From Gossypium raimondii (taxonomy: Eukaryota; Streptophyta; Magnoliopsida; Malvales; Malvaceae): a stretch of DNA of 64,000 bases. The stretch is taken from contig NC_068575.1 of assembly GCF_025698545.1 (NCBI RefSeq), positions 52,089,980-52,153,979 of the forward strand, written 5' to 3'. Below are positions 36,220-46,900 of this stretch, piece by piece; the stretch's first letter is position 1; each line of letters opens with the position of its first letter. The notes under the pieces were generated by a model. The model ran no database searches and had not been told where the DNA came from. It saw nothing but the letters and a program-made list of their open reading frames with translations. The translations under genes and the position numbers were made by a program.

Positions 36220-36709
36220 AGAAATTATTATGGTTTTCTTCGAAATAGAGAAATGGAATCATTTGAAAATGAATGTAGTTTTCTCAAAATGGAAATTAAA
36301 ACGGAAATGGAAATGAAAATGAAAATGAGAAATGATTCTGTAAGGCCCAAATTTTGCCCCAGCCAATACCAGCAAAACAAACCCAAATAATAAAAATAAA
36401 ACAGTCCATTATAGCAGTGGCCCAAACCCAAAATTGCAATGGCTCAATTAGACCAGCCCACTACTCAAGCCAAACTAACACCTAGCAACCCAACAAAAAC
36501 CCTAACCCAACAAGCCCAAAACTAAACAAGCCCACAAACTTAAAAAATTTTCAGCAAAAAGAAAAAAACCCTAGCCACATGCAGCCGTCGCCTTTCAATC
36601 TGCGTGTGACCTCCTCGCACACCTGCACCGCTCGCCGCCACGGCTCGCCTATCACTGGCCCTCCACGCCTCTGACACCTACAAAAAAAATTGAATGCAAT
36701 GGCAGAGAG

Positions 36710-37959
36710 TAGGGGTGAGCATTCGATCGAATCGAATCGAAAATTTTCGAGTTAATCGACTTTTGGAATCTCATTTTATCATCCTAACTTTATTTGAAGT
36801 TTTCTCGAATCGAGTCGAGTGAGATGGAATTCGAATCGAATCGAATCGAATCGAATATATTTGTTCGAGTTAAATTTTAAAAAAATAATTTTGGGTCCTT
36901 GTAACCATTGTCACCCATCGTAATAAAATTTGTCCACCTTAATCAATTTTTTTATTAACTTTCATCACTTCATAATTTATTTATTAATTTTTTATATACT
37001 GGTTAGCTTATTTGCTTGCTTAGTTGTTTCAATTATCTTCAGATTCTTGTCACTATGTATTTTAGAATTAAAAATATATTAAATGTAAAAATATGATTTT
37101 TAATAAAAGTTATTTTAAAAATAAAATGTGAAATTGATACCAATATAAAATTTTAACACGAATATTTTATGGCATAGTTAATAATTCAATTTTAATATAA
37201 ATATTCAATATGACTAAACAATTCAATAATATAAATAATATAAAATGTGAAATTTAATTTAATAATATAAATAGTATATATAAATAAAATTATTACTATT
37301 TATGTTTAGTGATTTTTTTGGATAATTTTGATTTTTTTATTTGAGAGTAAAGGGTGAGAAGTAAAAGTTTAGGGGAAAAATAAAAAGTTTTGGGGAATAA
37401 AAGTTTGAGGAAAGTAAATAGGGTGGAGTAAAATTTTGGAGGGAAAATATTAAAAAAAAATTGGAGGGGGGAGGGTTTGGGATAGATGGGAGGTGGGATG
37501 GGAAGGGAGTAAAAGTTTTAGGAGAAAAGTGGGAGGGAGTAAAAATTTTGGGGGAAAATAAAAGGTTTTGAGGGTTTTGTGGAGTAAAATTTTGAGAAAA
37601 AATAAATGGGAGAGTAAAATTTTGGTGAGAAATGGATTTTGGGTAGATTGGGGGGTTGGGAGGGGAGGAGAGTAAAAGTTTTGGGGGGAAAGTGGGAAGG
37701 AGTAAAAGTTTTGAGGGAAAAGTAAAAAGGTTTGGGAGTTTGGGGTAAAAATGTAAAATATTATAGTTTGATATTTGAATTATTCGAATTGTTCGAGTTA
37801 TTCGAATTTGAAAACTCAACTCGATTCGAACTCGAAATTCAAAAAAAAATTTGAGTTGATTCGAATAACTTGATTAACTCGAATAACTCGATTCGTTTAA
37901 CTCGAAATTCGAATTTTTTTTCGATTTTTTTGAGTCAAATCGAGTTTTGCTCACCCCTA
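36710..37959. mobile_element. hAT-type non-autonomous element with perfect 8-bp TSD
   Basis: 1250 bp, begins TAGGGGTGAGCATTCGATCG and ends TTTTGCTCACCCCTA. It is flanked by GCAGAGAG on both sides (36702-36709 and 37960-37967). The ends are rich in TCGAATCGAAT words in inverted orientation (36725-36860 and 37780-37945). The centre (37340-37745) is a purine-rich repeat. The only long open frame (minus strand, 37337-37819) is low-complexity Pro/Leu/Ser and is not a recognisable protein. Confidence 0.92.
37340..37745 (+). repeat. Purine-rich imperfect repeat (AGTAAAAGTTTTGGGGGAAA-like)
   Basis: More than a dozen imperfect copies of a roughly 20-30 bp unit of the type GGGAGTAAAAGTTTTGGGG are arranged head to tail inside the hAT-type element. 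The strand asymmetry (G and A on plus) is strong. Confidence 0.75.
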
Positions 37960-40900
37960 GCAGAGAGGCATGCGGGCAATAATAATAGTTAATGGGAACA
38001 AAAAAAAATAGAGATTAATAGTTGTAATCGGCTATAAAAGGCCAAAGATCATCACTGTAATGGCTTCTTCCCCTTTTTTGCGAATATTAAATAAAAAAAC
38101 AAAAACAAAGCATTTGAAAGGTTTTTTTTCTACTTTCTTATTCGATTCTTTTTTATTTTTATTTTATTTTCATATTTCTTTTTACTAAAAAATAAACTAA
38201 AAAAAAAATCTCACCTGCGCCGAGTCGGAGGAGGAGAGACCGAACGGTTTCTCCTCTTTTTTTTCGGGTTTGGGCTCACCTTTCTCGAGATTCGACGTTG
38301 AATCCATGCTCTAGAGGCCACCGAGTTCAAAAGGGACCAGAAAGGCTCGATTTTGCACCTCCGGCCACCACTTGCGGCGGAGCTACGGCGGAGGTGCGCC
38401 GGAGCACTTGGCCGGATCCTGGCCAGAGTTTTGAGAGAAAGGGGGCGGTTCTGCCTTTATTTTTTTAACACTGAAAAAATGAAATGTTTTAAAAAAATTT
38501 TGGTTTAAATAAAGTATTTTAAACGGCGTTGTTTTGGGGTTTAGGTTCAGAGACCAAACGACGTCGTTTTGGTCTCTCACCCGCGACACTACCCGCTCCA
38601 GAAAGGGGATCTGCGTGTTTTCATCAAAGGGGCCATTTGCGCAATAGGCCCCTCCGCTTTTGCGGCTTTTTCGACGCGGTCTTTGTTGCATTTCCTGATT
38701 TTGGCCACATGATTTTGTTTCTTTTTTTGATTTGGTCCATGGACCATGCGTGGGTACCTCCTTGGGGCGACGACGTTTTGCCGAAATGGAATATTTTCCA
38801 AATTAATCCCCGCTTTTCTTTGCGCATTTGAAATTGGCCCCTTTAGTTATTCATTTATTTTTATTTTAATCTATCCTGCCAATTTAATTTGAGCTACAAT
38901 TAAGCCCTTTTATCTTAATCCTTTATTTATTCATTTATTTATTTGTTGCTTATTTATATCTTTGTTTAAAACTTTGTTATACACGTACATATACACATTT
39001 TTATAATATACATACACATATATTTTATGATTTATATATTTATACATACATATGTGTTTTATATTCTATAACTTTAAAATATATATATACATTCATTCTT
39101 ATAATATATATTTGCTTCACATTTTATAACTCCTATATATATATATACACAGATACATGTATTCTTTTGTTTTATATATACTTTATAATCTTAAAATATA
39201 CGTATACCTATATACATTTTATAATACATAGATGCACACATATTTTATAATTTATATATATACATATATATTTCACAATTTTAAAATATACATATATATC
39301 TCTTTACATTTTGATTTTATTCATTTTCTTTATTGTTATTATTTATTTATTTATTTACATGTTCATTATTATTTTAAAAGACCGTTTTAATTCTATTCGT
39401 TAATTTACTTGCAATTATATGATTGATTTGTCTCTTATATTTATTTATTTCATTTTTGATGATTGTTCATATTATTTATACTTACATTATCGAATTCATT
39501 ATTGTTTTGTTACGAGCATTAACATCGTGTTTTACTTCTACTATTTCGTGTTAGATTAATTTTATTCAATGCATAAATTATGATTTTTGAATAAGCAAAA
39601 CCTCGTGTTTAGATTCGAGAAGGTCGTACCCTAACTTACTGGGTTTCGATTTTCACAGTAAATCTAAATACACGAATCTTTTCAAACTCAAGTTTTAAAC
39701 GATCTCGAGAATTAAGAAAAGATCGTGTTCTAACTTACTCGGCATGAACCCTTTTTTTTAAACCCTAGATAGCTAAATATCTTTTAAATAACCAAATTTT
39801 CGGCATGTATTCTCGTATCGGGAATTTGATACGTTGTGTCCTAATGCATTGGATATGACATGTTGTTTTCTCGATATGAGGATTTCTCTAAAAAATAATA
39901 AAGACAATATTTTGCATTTGGAAATTCAAGGAAGCTTGTCCTAACGTGCTGGATTTCGATTTCTCGTTTAACCAAATAGCCAAATATCCTCTTAAAACTT
40001 CAAAGTATGGTTTTTTGAAATCATAAAGTGATCTTGGTTTTGACGGTTTAAAGTGTCGTGTCCTAACGTGCTAGATGTGATATTCCTTCAGAACAAGAAA
40101 ATCTTAAATTTCAATCCATATTATTCGAGTTTTTTTTAAGGATCGTATTTAAAAAAAACTCTTCAAAGTTTTCAATCTTCGACACTAAGACACTAATTAA
40201 TCAACTAGGTACCAATTTCTAGGCGTTACGAGGGTGCTAATCCTTCTTCGTACGTAACTGACTCCCGACCCTGTTTTTCTGAATTTCGCAGACCAAAAGC
40301 ATTGTTTTAATAAATCTAAACTATTTATTAAAAACAACTATTTTCGAGGTGACCCGATCACACCTCATCAAAAAAGATTGGTGGCGACTCCCATGTTTGT
40401 TTTTGTTTTCAAAATCTAAGTCGACCCCGTTTTATCAAAAAAAATGGTGTCAACAGATTCATTTGCAAATGTAGATGAATTAGTTCAGAATGATCAAGAG
40501 AATGAGTTTTGTTTTTTTAGCTATTTTAAAGACCAAAAATGAAAATAAATCATTCGGTTATAGTGAAAATGTTAAGTGATGAAATATTAAACAAATTTTC
40601 TCAAAAATTTTACCAAGGTAAAATCGTCATAATTTTATAGGGGGTAAAATTGGGATGATAAAATTATTTAATACAAAATATTAAAATTTATTTTGGGAAA
40701 TAAAAAAGTAAAATCGGATTGAATCAAATTACAAAGTACTGGGTCAAAAAGTCCAGAAAGTACTCGTAATTGTACTCGATGCGAGAGATGTCCGAAGTCC
40801 CCTAATGGAATATGAAGGGGTGGCAACCTTAGTAGAAATACTAGGGATACCGAACACCCTACTCCTACTTTAAGTAGGAAGTTTTTTTTTATTAGAAATA

Positions 40901-41368
40901 AATATCTATAATTCAACAATGGTTCTACCTTCTCTTCCTATAGACAGATAACACCAATAGAGCTATTAACACAACTTTAAGAGATTGTTACTCTGCTGAA
41001 AAATTGAGAGAATTTATTCTCAGATTGTTACTAATATATTTTCTAGAATAACAAATTTACCGGTTTCTATTAAAGAATAGAGAACTTTCATTTTCACCCC
41101 AAAAGGAAAAAAAAAAAAACTTTTTCTAGTTCTGTGTTTTAATTCAACTGGTTCAAGCACACACTCGAAGTAGTTCATGGGTACGAGAATAGCGGAGAAG
41201 ATCGTTTAATTGAAATTCGAAAAACATCAAGGATCCTCTTATCCGAAAACACAGTATGGTTTCAGTCTAAGACTTATTGCTATAAATCTTACAAATCGGG
41301 TCGGTTTTCAAAATTCTAATTTTCCACTGTGTTAGAAAACCATTTTCAAACTGGATTTTTTTGCAGCA

Positions 41369-41964
41369 ATTGATATTAGAGTGCTAGGTTGTGCTATGTT
41401 TATAGTATTAACCGAGACCGAATCTCTCTCTTCACATTATTTGATTAATATTTGATAAGATGTGACATTCTTATAATTATTTGCATGCTTAGGGGAATGT
41501 ATGTGAATGAATGTATATAATTATTTTATTGTTATGGATGATAAAATAAATTTGTTAAAGTTGTGATTCTTAAACATTTATTTGTAATTTAAATTGCTTT
41601 TTAGGATGTATATTTTAAACCGGAGACTATTATCTTCATGTAGAATTTTAATTTTATTATCTTAAAATAAAATATGTGAGCCAAAAATGAATATAAAAAC
41701 TTTTGTAAAATTATTTTCCGACAAAACCTGAGAATCAAAACAACAAAACACGAACCTGAACTAGGGGTAGCCGATAGTTAAGCATCATTAGGTGCAATTT
41801 ATCCAAAGTTTTCTAACTTCTCCTAGTATTATTCTTACAATTTTAGACTTATATTTATTTTAACATTCCAATCTCTTGTAACTCTGTTTTAAACGCATTT
41901 TTCGATGGAAGCTTTTTGACAGTAATACTAAATTGGATAACTTATACTTATAATCACTTAATTA
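41369..41964. other. Short copia internal relic and AT-rich DNA
   Basis: The first ~60 bases continue from the primer-site-like sequence (AGGTTGTGCTATGTTTATAG), as in copia internal regions. The rest is AT-rich with nothing recognisable. Confidence 0.4.
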
Positions 41965-42600
41965 TTAGTAAGTTTCTTTTTAGTCGTCTAATTATAAAAG
42001 TTATAAAATGATCACTCAATTGTTTGATTTTTTCTTTTTTGGTCACTAGCTGTTAAATGGCTAATGAAAAGATGATATGGAAGCTTTTAAAATTGACACA
42101 ATAATAATTTTAACTCTTAATGTTTACACATTCGACAATTAAGTCTTGATTCTAAAAAATTAACCCTCAATGTTTACACATTATGTAATTTGGACTTTTT
42201 TTAATTTTGCTTTTCATTGTGACTCTTTCACTTAAAAAGCTAAAAAGAAATCTATCAACCAAATTTTATCGAAAATATACCAAAAATAAAAATACATAAA
42301 ATCTAGGACAATAATTTTCATATTTTCTCATTCTTTTAATTTAATACTCAATGTTACAAATAAAAGTAAAATTATAAAAAGATACACAATATGTAAATAT
42401 TGAAAATTAATATTTTGAAATTAAGACTAAATTGACATAATGTAAAATGTCAATTTTAAAAGCTAACAACTTATCTTCTCATTAATAATTTATCTGGCTA
42501 AAAAAGAGAAATTCAAATAATTAAATGACGAAAAGAGAAAATAGAGAATAATTAAATCGTCATTTTATAACTTATTAGGATGAAAAAAATAGACTAGCAG
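41965..42600. mobile_element. Foldback element (MULE-like)
   Basis: The left arm (AAAAGTTATAAAATGATCAC near 42000, GCTTTTAAAATTGACAC near 42083) is matched in reverse complement at 42440-42575 (GTCAATTTTAAAAGCTAAC and GTCATTTTATAACTTATTAG). The arms are about 110 bp and diverged. No coding sequence is present. Boundaries are approximate. Confidence 0.6.
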
Positions 42601-42876
42601 TTACCCTACTAAGTTAGCCCAAAATGCTAATAAGGCCCTGGCAATAAGCAGAAAGACTGAATCAATGAACAATAAGTAAACTTTAGCCTTAATTTATCTT
42701 GTCACTACAGGCACAGAATTCTAAAACTAAAATTTCTTATTAACATCTGCTGTTTGGGCATCAAATTCGATATTGCAAAAAGCAAATAGACAAGTTTTTT
42801 TTTTTTAATAATAAAGATGGACATGATTTCAATTACATAGATTCAAGCAAAATCAGAAGAAAAGGAGGTTGTGGAA

Positions 42877-43332
42877 TCATGGTTCTATTCGCCCCCCACA
42901 TGAATAATTAACGGTGCAAGTATCATCAACGACAACGGTGTACTGATGATTAGGCCTAGAAAGGAAGGTGGGCAAGTGAACCAGAACGTCGCACGCACAC
43001 TCAGTGTCCACCTGCTTCAGCCATTGACAACAGTAGCTTTGCATTTCCGTCTCACGGTGCCCGTGCCTGCGCCTATGCTTGCGACTGCGACGGCGGCTGT
43101 TACTGCGGCTGCGGCTGCGGCTGCGGCTGCGGCTATGGTTGCGATTGCGAGGAGGTGGTGGTGAGAAGGGGGTTAATGGCAGCGCCGCACACGCATAGTT
43201 GACCAGGGAAAATTGTGAAGCACAAAGTGGACGGGGTGGTGCCATCAGCTGTGGCCTTTGTGGCAGTTTAACAGGCATGGCTACGAAAACCAATGAAAAG
43301 AGACATATTATTGCAATCTCCACCTTTCTCAT
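42877..43332 (-). CDS. Secreted 8-cysteine (LTP/prolamin-like) protein with Arg/Ser-rich linker
   Basis: Single open frame of 151 residues. Residues 1-23 form a hydrophobic signal peptide (MRKVEIAIICLFSLVFVAMP). The cysteine order C, C, CC, CXC, C, C fits the 8-cysteine motif of the bifunctional inhibitor/lipid-transfer superfamily: PLCASQF, NYACAAL, SYCCQWLKQV, TECACDVL, DDTC and YSCGG. The blocks LVHLPTFLSRP and YTVVVDDTC look conserved, which supports a real gene. Between the second cysteine and CC lies a linker of about 50 residues: a proline stretch, then Arg/Ser dipeptides, then RRR/HRH. I recall His/Arg-rich linkers in this plant subfamily, but the RSRSRSRS form looks like hexanucleotide expansion. 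The likely role is an extracellular lipid-binding or cell-wall protein; no specific function can be given. It is isolated from other genes. Confidence 0.75.
   Translation of the reverse strand: MRKVEIAIICLFSLVFVAMPVKLPQRPQLMAPPRPLCASQFSLVNYACAALPLTPFSPPPPRNRNHSRSRSRSRSRSNSRRRSRKHRRRHGHRETEMQSYCCQWLKQVDTECACDVLVHLPTFLSRPNHQYTVVVDDTCTVNYSCGGRIEP
43060..43155. repeat. GCGGCT hexanucleotide microsatellite inside the 8-cysteine gene
   Basis: Five perfect GCGGCT units at 43105-43134 sit inside a wider run of imperfect GCGxCT units. On the coding (minus) strand this gives AGCCGC, read as Ser-Arg. The repeat is in frame, so copy-number changes would lengthen the linker without breaking the protein. 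Confidence 0.9.
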
Positions 43333-44088
43333 TCCTATATCTCAATCTTTATTTTCTTAATTATTAAATTTAGGTAATATGAAGTAAAATAGATGGGATT
43401 TTGGTATATGAACATGTTTTGTATAGTTTCAATTTATACTGGGGTTCATTCATAAACTTTCTGCTTTCTTTGTTGGATTGAAAATTCAGCGGAGGCAAAA
43501 AGAAAATGAAATCATGCATGGCCAAGAGAATGAGCGAATGGGGGCTCTTGAGGTTTCTCAATTGGGTTTATTTATTCATTTTGCTTCCATTCATTTAGTG
43601 TGGTAAGACTTTCTTATTATGCTAAACTATATCATTCCTCCAGGAAAATTACAAACACCATGCAATTTGGCTGGTTGTGGCCTTCCATGACAATAGGCCA
43701 AACTTTTTTGTTTTTGATATTTCAAGGGCAATTACAACTTTGCTATGCTAACTGTAAACGTTGTTAAAGACGGTAGTACATTGGTGATTCCATGCTGAAA
43801 CGAGTAAGGCCCATGATCCAAGCTAGGTTAACTCGCACACAAAGGCTCAAATTGTAACTAAAATTTTCAAATTCCTACCAGCCCATATGCAATGTGATGT
43901 AAAGACCCAAAAGAAGGAACCCCCAGTAAAGCTGAGTTCTGGCCTTCTCCCCGATGAACAGCAACAACAATAAAAAGCTGAGGTGGCAAATGAATTTACC
44001 TTGAATTAAAATTTAAAACTTTTCCTTGTTTTTTTATCAAATTAAAACCAAAAAATAACTGAAATAGAACAACCCTCCTTAGATCCAC
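43333..44088. other. Intergenic region, promoter of 8-cysteine gene
   Basis: The promoter and leader of the minus-strand gene must lie at the left end. Nothing else is recognised. Confidence 0.4.
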
Positions 44089-44638
44089 TCACCCTTTCAT
44101 TTCGCAGAACACCACCTGCAGAGGCCATGCCAGTCGTTGGTCGTCGCTCACCATCAGAGGTTTCTTCCATCCAACGATTCTAGGACCCCTTGCAATACTA
44201 GCCACTGCTGTATTCACAGCTTTGCAAATATCCAGAGGAAATCTTTTTGCATGAGCTAGAGCATGTGTCGTCGACATCAATTGGCCCTGAAAAACACGTT
44301 TTTTGTGACATTTCCAAGGAAGAAAAAATAACCTCCCCCCATGGAATTTGAAAATTCAAGATAATAGTTTACTTCAAGTTTTCCATAAGCCATGTTTCAA
44401 AATATGAATTGAAAAAGTCAGGCGGTTGAGATTCAATTTGAAGCAAAGTCCAAATTTCGTTTTCCATGGAACACCCTCGGAGAAAATGATTGATAGATTC
44501 AAGGTGAAAATCCCAACAACAACAAGAGGCCTTAACTGCATTCGTACTTAATTGATTCATATTTAGACGATTTAGCCAAGCAAGCCATTTGAAGAAAGAA
44601 TGCGCTCCAGAAAACTTAGCCACCCTATCCTTCATCAA
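44089..44638 (-). pseudogene. LINE (non-LTR retrotransposon) relic: zinc-binding RT tail and RNase H fragment
   Basis: Two minus-strand frames are in the order expected of plant LINEs. 44638-44369 reads HSFFKWLAWLNRLN and then ESINHFLRGCSMENEIWTLL, the zf-RVT pattern downstream of reverse transcriptase. 44280-44089 reads AVASIARGPRIVGWKKP and then VVFCEMKG, like the linker and start of an RNase H domain. The frames do not join and the rest of the element is missing. It is a fragment with no function. Confidence 0.65.
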
Positions 44639-46900
44639 CCACGAGCCCTCAATAAAGATACAATCTCAGATCTGAACATTAACACAATGTATTAATTTGA
44701 TCATAATTTTAAAAAAAAATTAAATAATTATAAATAATAACTTTTAAAAATTATATAAAAAAATATTACTCGTTATAAAAAAATCAATAAAAATACTTAA
44801 AAAAGTGTTTATGATATTTGAATATTGTTAAAACTAAGATTATCTAATTTTGAAGACTCGATGCCTGATCAATCACATGTTTATGTATTTATTTGTTGAC
44901 TTATTTGACTTGGGCCTTTACAGCTGTTTTCTCTAAAAGCAAATGAGTTTCAAAATGTATTTTATTTTGCCCCAAACACTAGTGGTCAATTTTGGATAAT
45001 TGAAAGAACTATGAAATCAACATGTCTTATCTCATAAGGTTTATCTTATCTTTATCCGTTAATCTATTTATTTAGTGATTTATCTGCTAGTTTTACTTTA
45101 TGAAGACTACTTAAATAATATGTCGATTTTTAGCCTATAAATAAGCTACAGCGTCACATATTCGGGTGCGTCTTTAGAGTGCTTTTGGCTTTTGCACTCT
45201 CACTCTTGTGTTAAGGATTTTTCGTTAGAGAGTTTATATTTGATGTATATGAGATTTTTTGGGTGAGTAATTTGCAACAATTAGAGTAAGGTAAATTGAA
45301 TTTTAACCAATAGGTGATTTGAAAAATTGTTGAATAAGAATCATTTATTGAAACGAGGCTCTAAATTCAAACTACATTAATAAATTTCTTGTATTTATTT
45401 CTCTCATTTTCTTGTTTTGCTTATTGCTTGTGTTCTGTTCGAACACGTGTGCAAACACTTGTTTGAATAGTCATTGTATGAACATTTGACTGAACATCTG
45501 TTTAAACATCAAATTGTACATAGAGCAAACTGAGTTTCTTACATGTGTTTACAAAAAAAATTTGAAGTTACAAGAACTTGTCAAAGTCGAGGTAAATATA
45601 TGCATTTGCAGTAGATATAAAATCTCATACAAGCAAAGTCTTTATAAATTTGATTTTTTTCCCTTTACCTAACAAATTGAGCATTAGTTTTACTGAGGAA
45701 TGTTCGACCTTTTTAGAGAGAAGTCTACAAAGTGTTGTTCATTTGGAGTTGACGGACCCGAACATGTTCGATATTGTCTCTATGAAAGTTTTGTCTCCCG
45801 ACTTTGCTGAGAGCTTAGATTTTTGAAAACGTGACAATAACGAATTCACAAAGCAGGATTACCTCACCCATCAAGGAAATCTCATATTTGTATTTAGTTG
45901 AATTTGAACCGGTACTCATTATTAGGAACTATGCTACTACTTGGGCTAACCCGAGTGGTAGCATTCTCACCCAATTGTGCCCTATAAACTAGAAGGCAAT
46001 GGGTATGAGTATAGCCATGTGCAACGCAAATTTTTTTTGTCTTATCAGGCACCTAATGAGTGCTCTTGCTATGTGAGCCGACCACTGATGTCTCTTCAAG
46101 CATTCGACAGAGTTAAGAGACAAAGACAATATCGACCGTCGAGGAGTTCATTGGCTCTTGATGGACTACACTTCACAGAATTCTCCCAACAAAGTTGGGC
46201 TCTCCTTAACAAAAAAAAAAATGTGTATTTTTTGTTGAGAGATTTTCAAGTACTCTTTATTGATAAATTATCGGATCTTCAATGTTTCTGATATTGTCTC
46301 TGGTGGGGATTTCATCTTCTTACTTTGTCAAGAACCGGGATCCTGAAAGGATGGCAAGTCACAAAGTAAGAGTGTGTTACCTAAGTGGCAGCATATTCTC
46401 CTAATAATAGAGGTGGTTTCAAATCTCACCAAGCGTAAAGATGAAATTTTCTTGCTGGGTGAGAAATTCTCACCTCCCGCTTCTAATCATGTAAGCTATT
46501 AATAGTGTGGAGACAAAATTTCTTGAACAATATTAATTCATTGAAAGGTCCATTAATGTTGAACAAACAACACTTAAATTTCTTTTAACGAAATCGGCCT
46601 TCCCTCAAACAATTTTCTTTCTGGTTTATGTAATTCTACGATCCGACCAATATTTTACTAATTGTATGTTGAAGAATATTGAACTCAACAGCTAAACGAG
46701 AAAAGTTACAAGTGTATTTATATACAGTATGCTACTGCTATCAGCTAACTAACTAATCTTTCTAACCTCTTAACTATATTCAACAACTAACTGTATTTAG
46801 CAACAGATTAACTAACATTACTCCATTGCGTTTTGATCTTTAGGTTTTCTTAAAGAAAAATTGTGAAATGATGGTCGTCTTGCATGTAAATAATTTTTTT
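44639..46900. other. Intergenic repeat-derived DNA
   Basis: No host gene is seen. Two related segments (45760-45870 and 46290-46400, both with GATATTGTCTCT followed by a TTTTGTC/TTTCATC...ACTTTG block) look like diverged copies of one repeat. The stretch 46660-46810 resembles retrotransposon LTR sequence. The open frame at 45977-46291 is not convincing. Confidence 0.4.

Larger units (their letters stand above)
36339..40455 (+). mobile_element. Solo LTR 'D' inserted in LTR A, itself carrying a hAT element
   Basis: It starts TGTAAGGCCCAAATTTTGCC and ends ATGGTGTCAACA, with a perfect GATTC duplication (36334-36338 and 40456-40460). It is 4117 bp, or about 2.86 kb without the nested element. As in LTR C there is a TATAAAAG box (38033), a GC-rich segment (38215-38420), a GACGTCGTTTTGGTCTCT block (38559), a T/A dinucleotide stretch, and a conserved 3' end with GATTGGTGGCGACTCCC. 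Confidence 0.92.
32404..41368 (+). mobile_element. Copia LTR 'A' (3' copy), split by solo LTRs F and D
   Basis: It begins TATTGGATTTGGTACTCTAAG, a mutated form of the LTR A start, right after a degenerate polypurine stretch (AGGGCAAGTGAGAGA). LTR sequence lies at 32404-33289, 36220-36338 and 40456 to about 41368; the gaps are LTRs F and D. The likely end is GCAGCA at 41363-41368, followed by ATTGATATTAGAGTGCTAGG, which resembles the copia primer binding site. The 3' limit is approximate. Confidence 0.65.

Noticed and set aside
37337..37819. 160-residue minus-strand open frame rich in Pro, Leu, Ser
   Set aside because: It translates the purine-rich repeat of a hAT-type element; no start context, family or non-repeat composition supports a gene.
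38383..38831. Overlapping open frames on both strands
   Set aside because: They lie in the equivalent GC-rich part of solo LTR D.
43370..43561. Open frame upstream of the 8-cysteine gene
   Set aside because: It lies in the promoter and leader region of that gene; composition is noncoding.
45977..46291. 104-residue open frame
   Set aside because: No recognisable motif, low-complexity neighbours and no splice or promoter context; probably chance within repeat-derived DNA.
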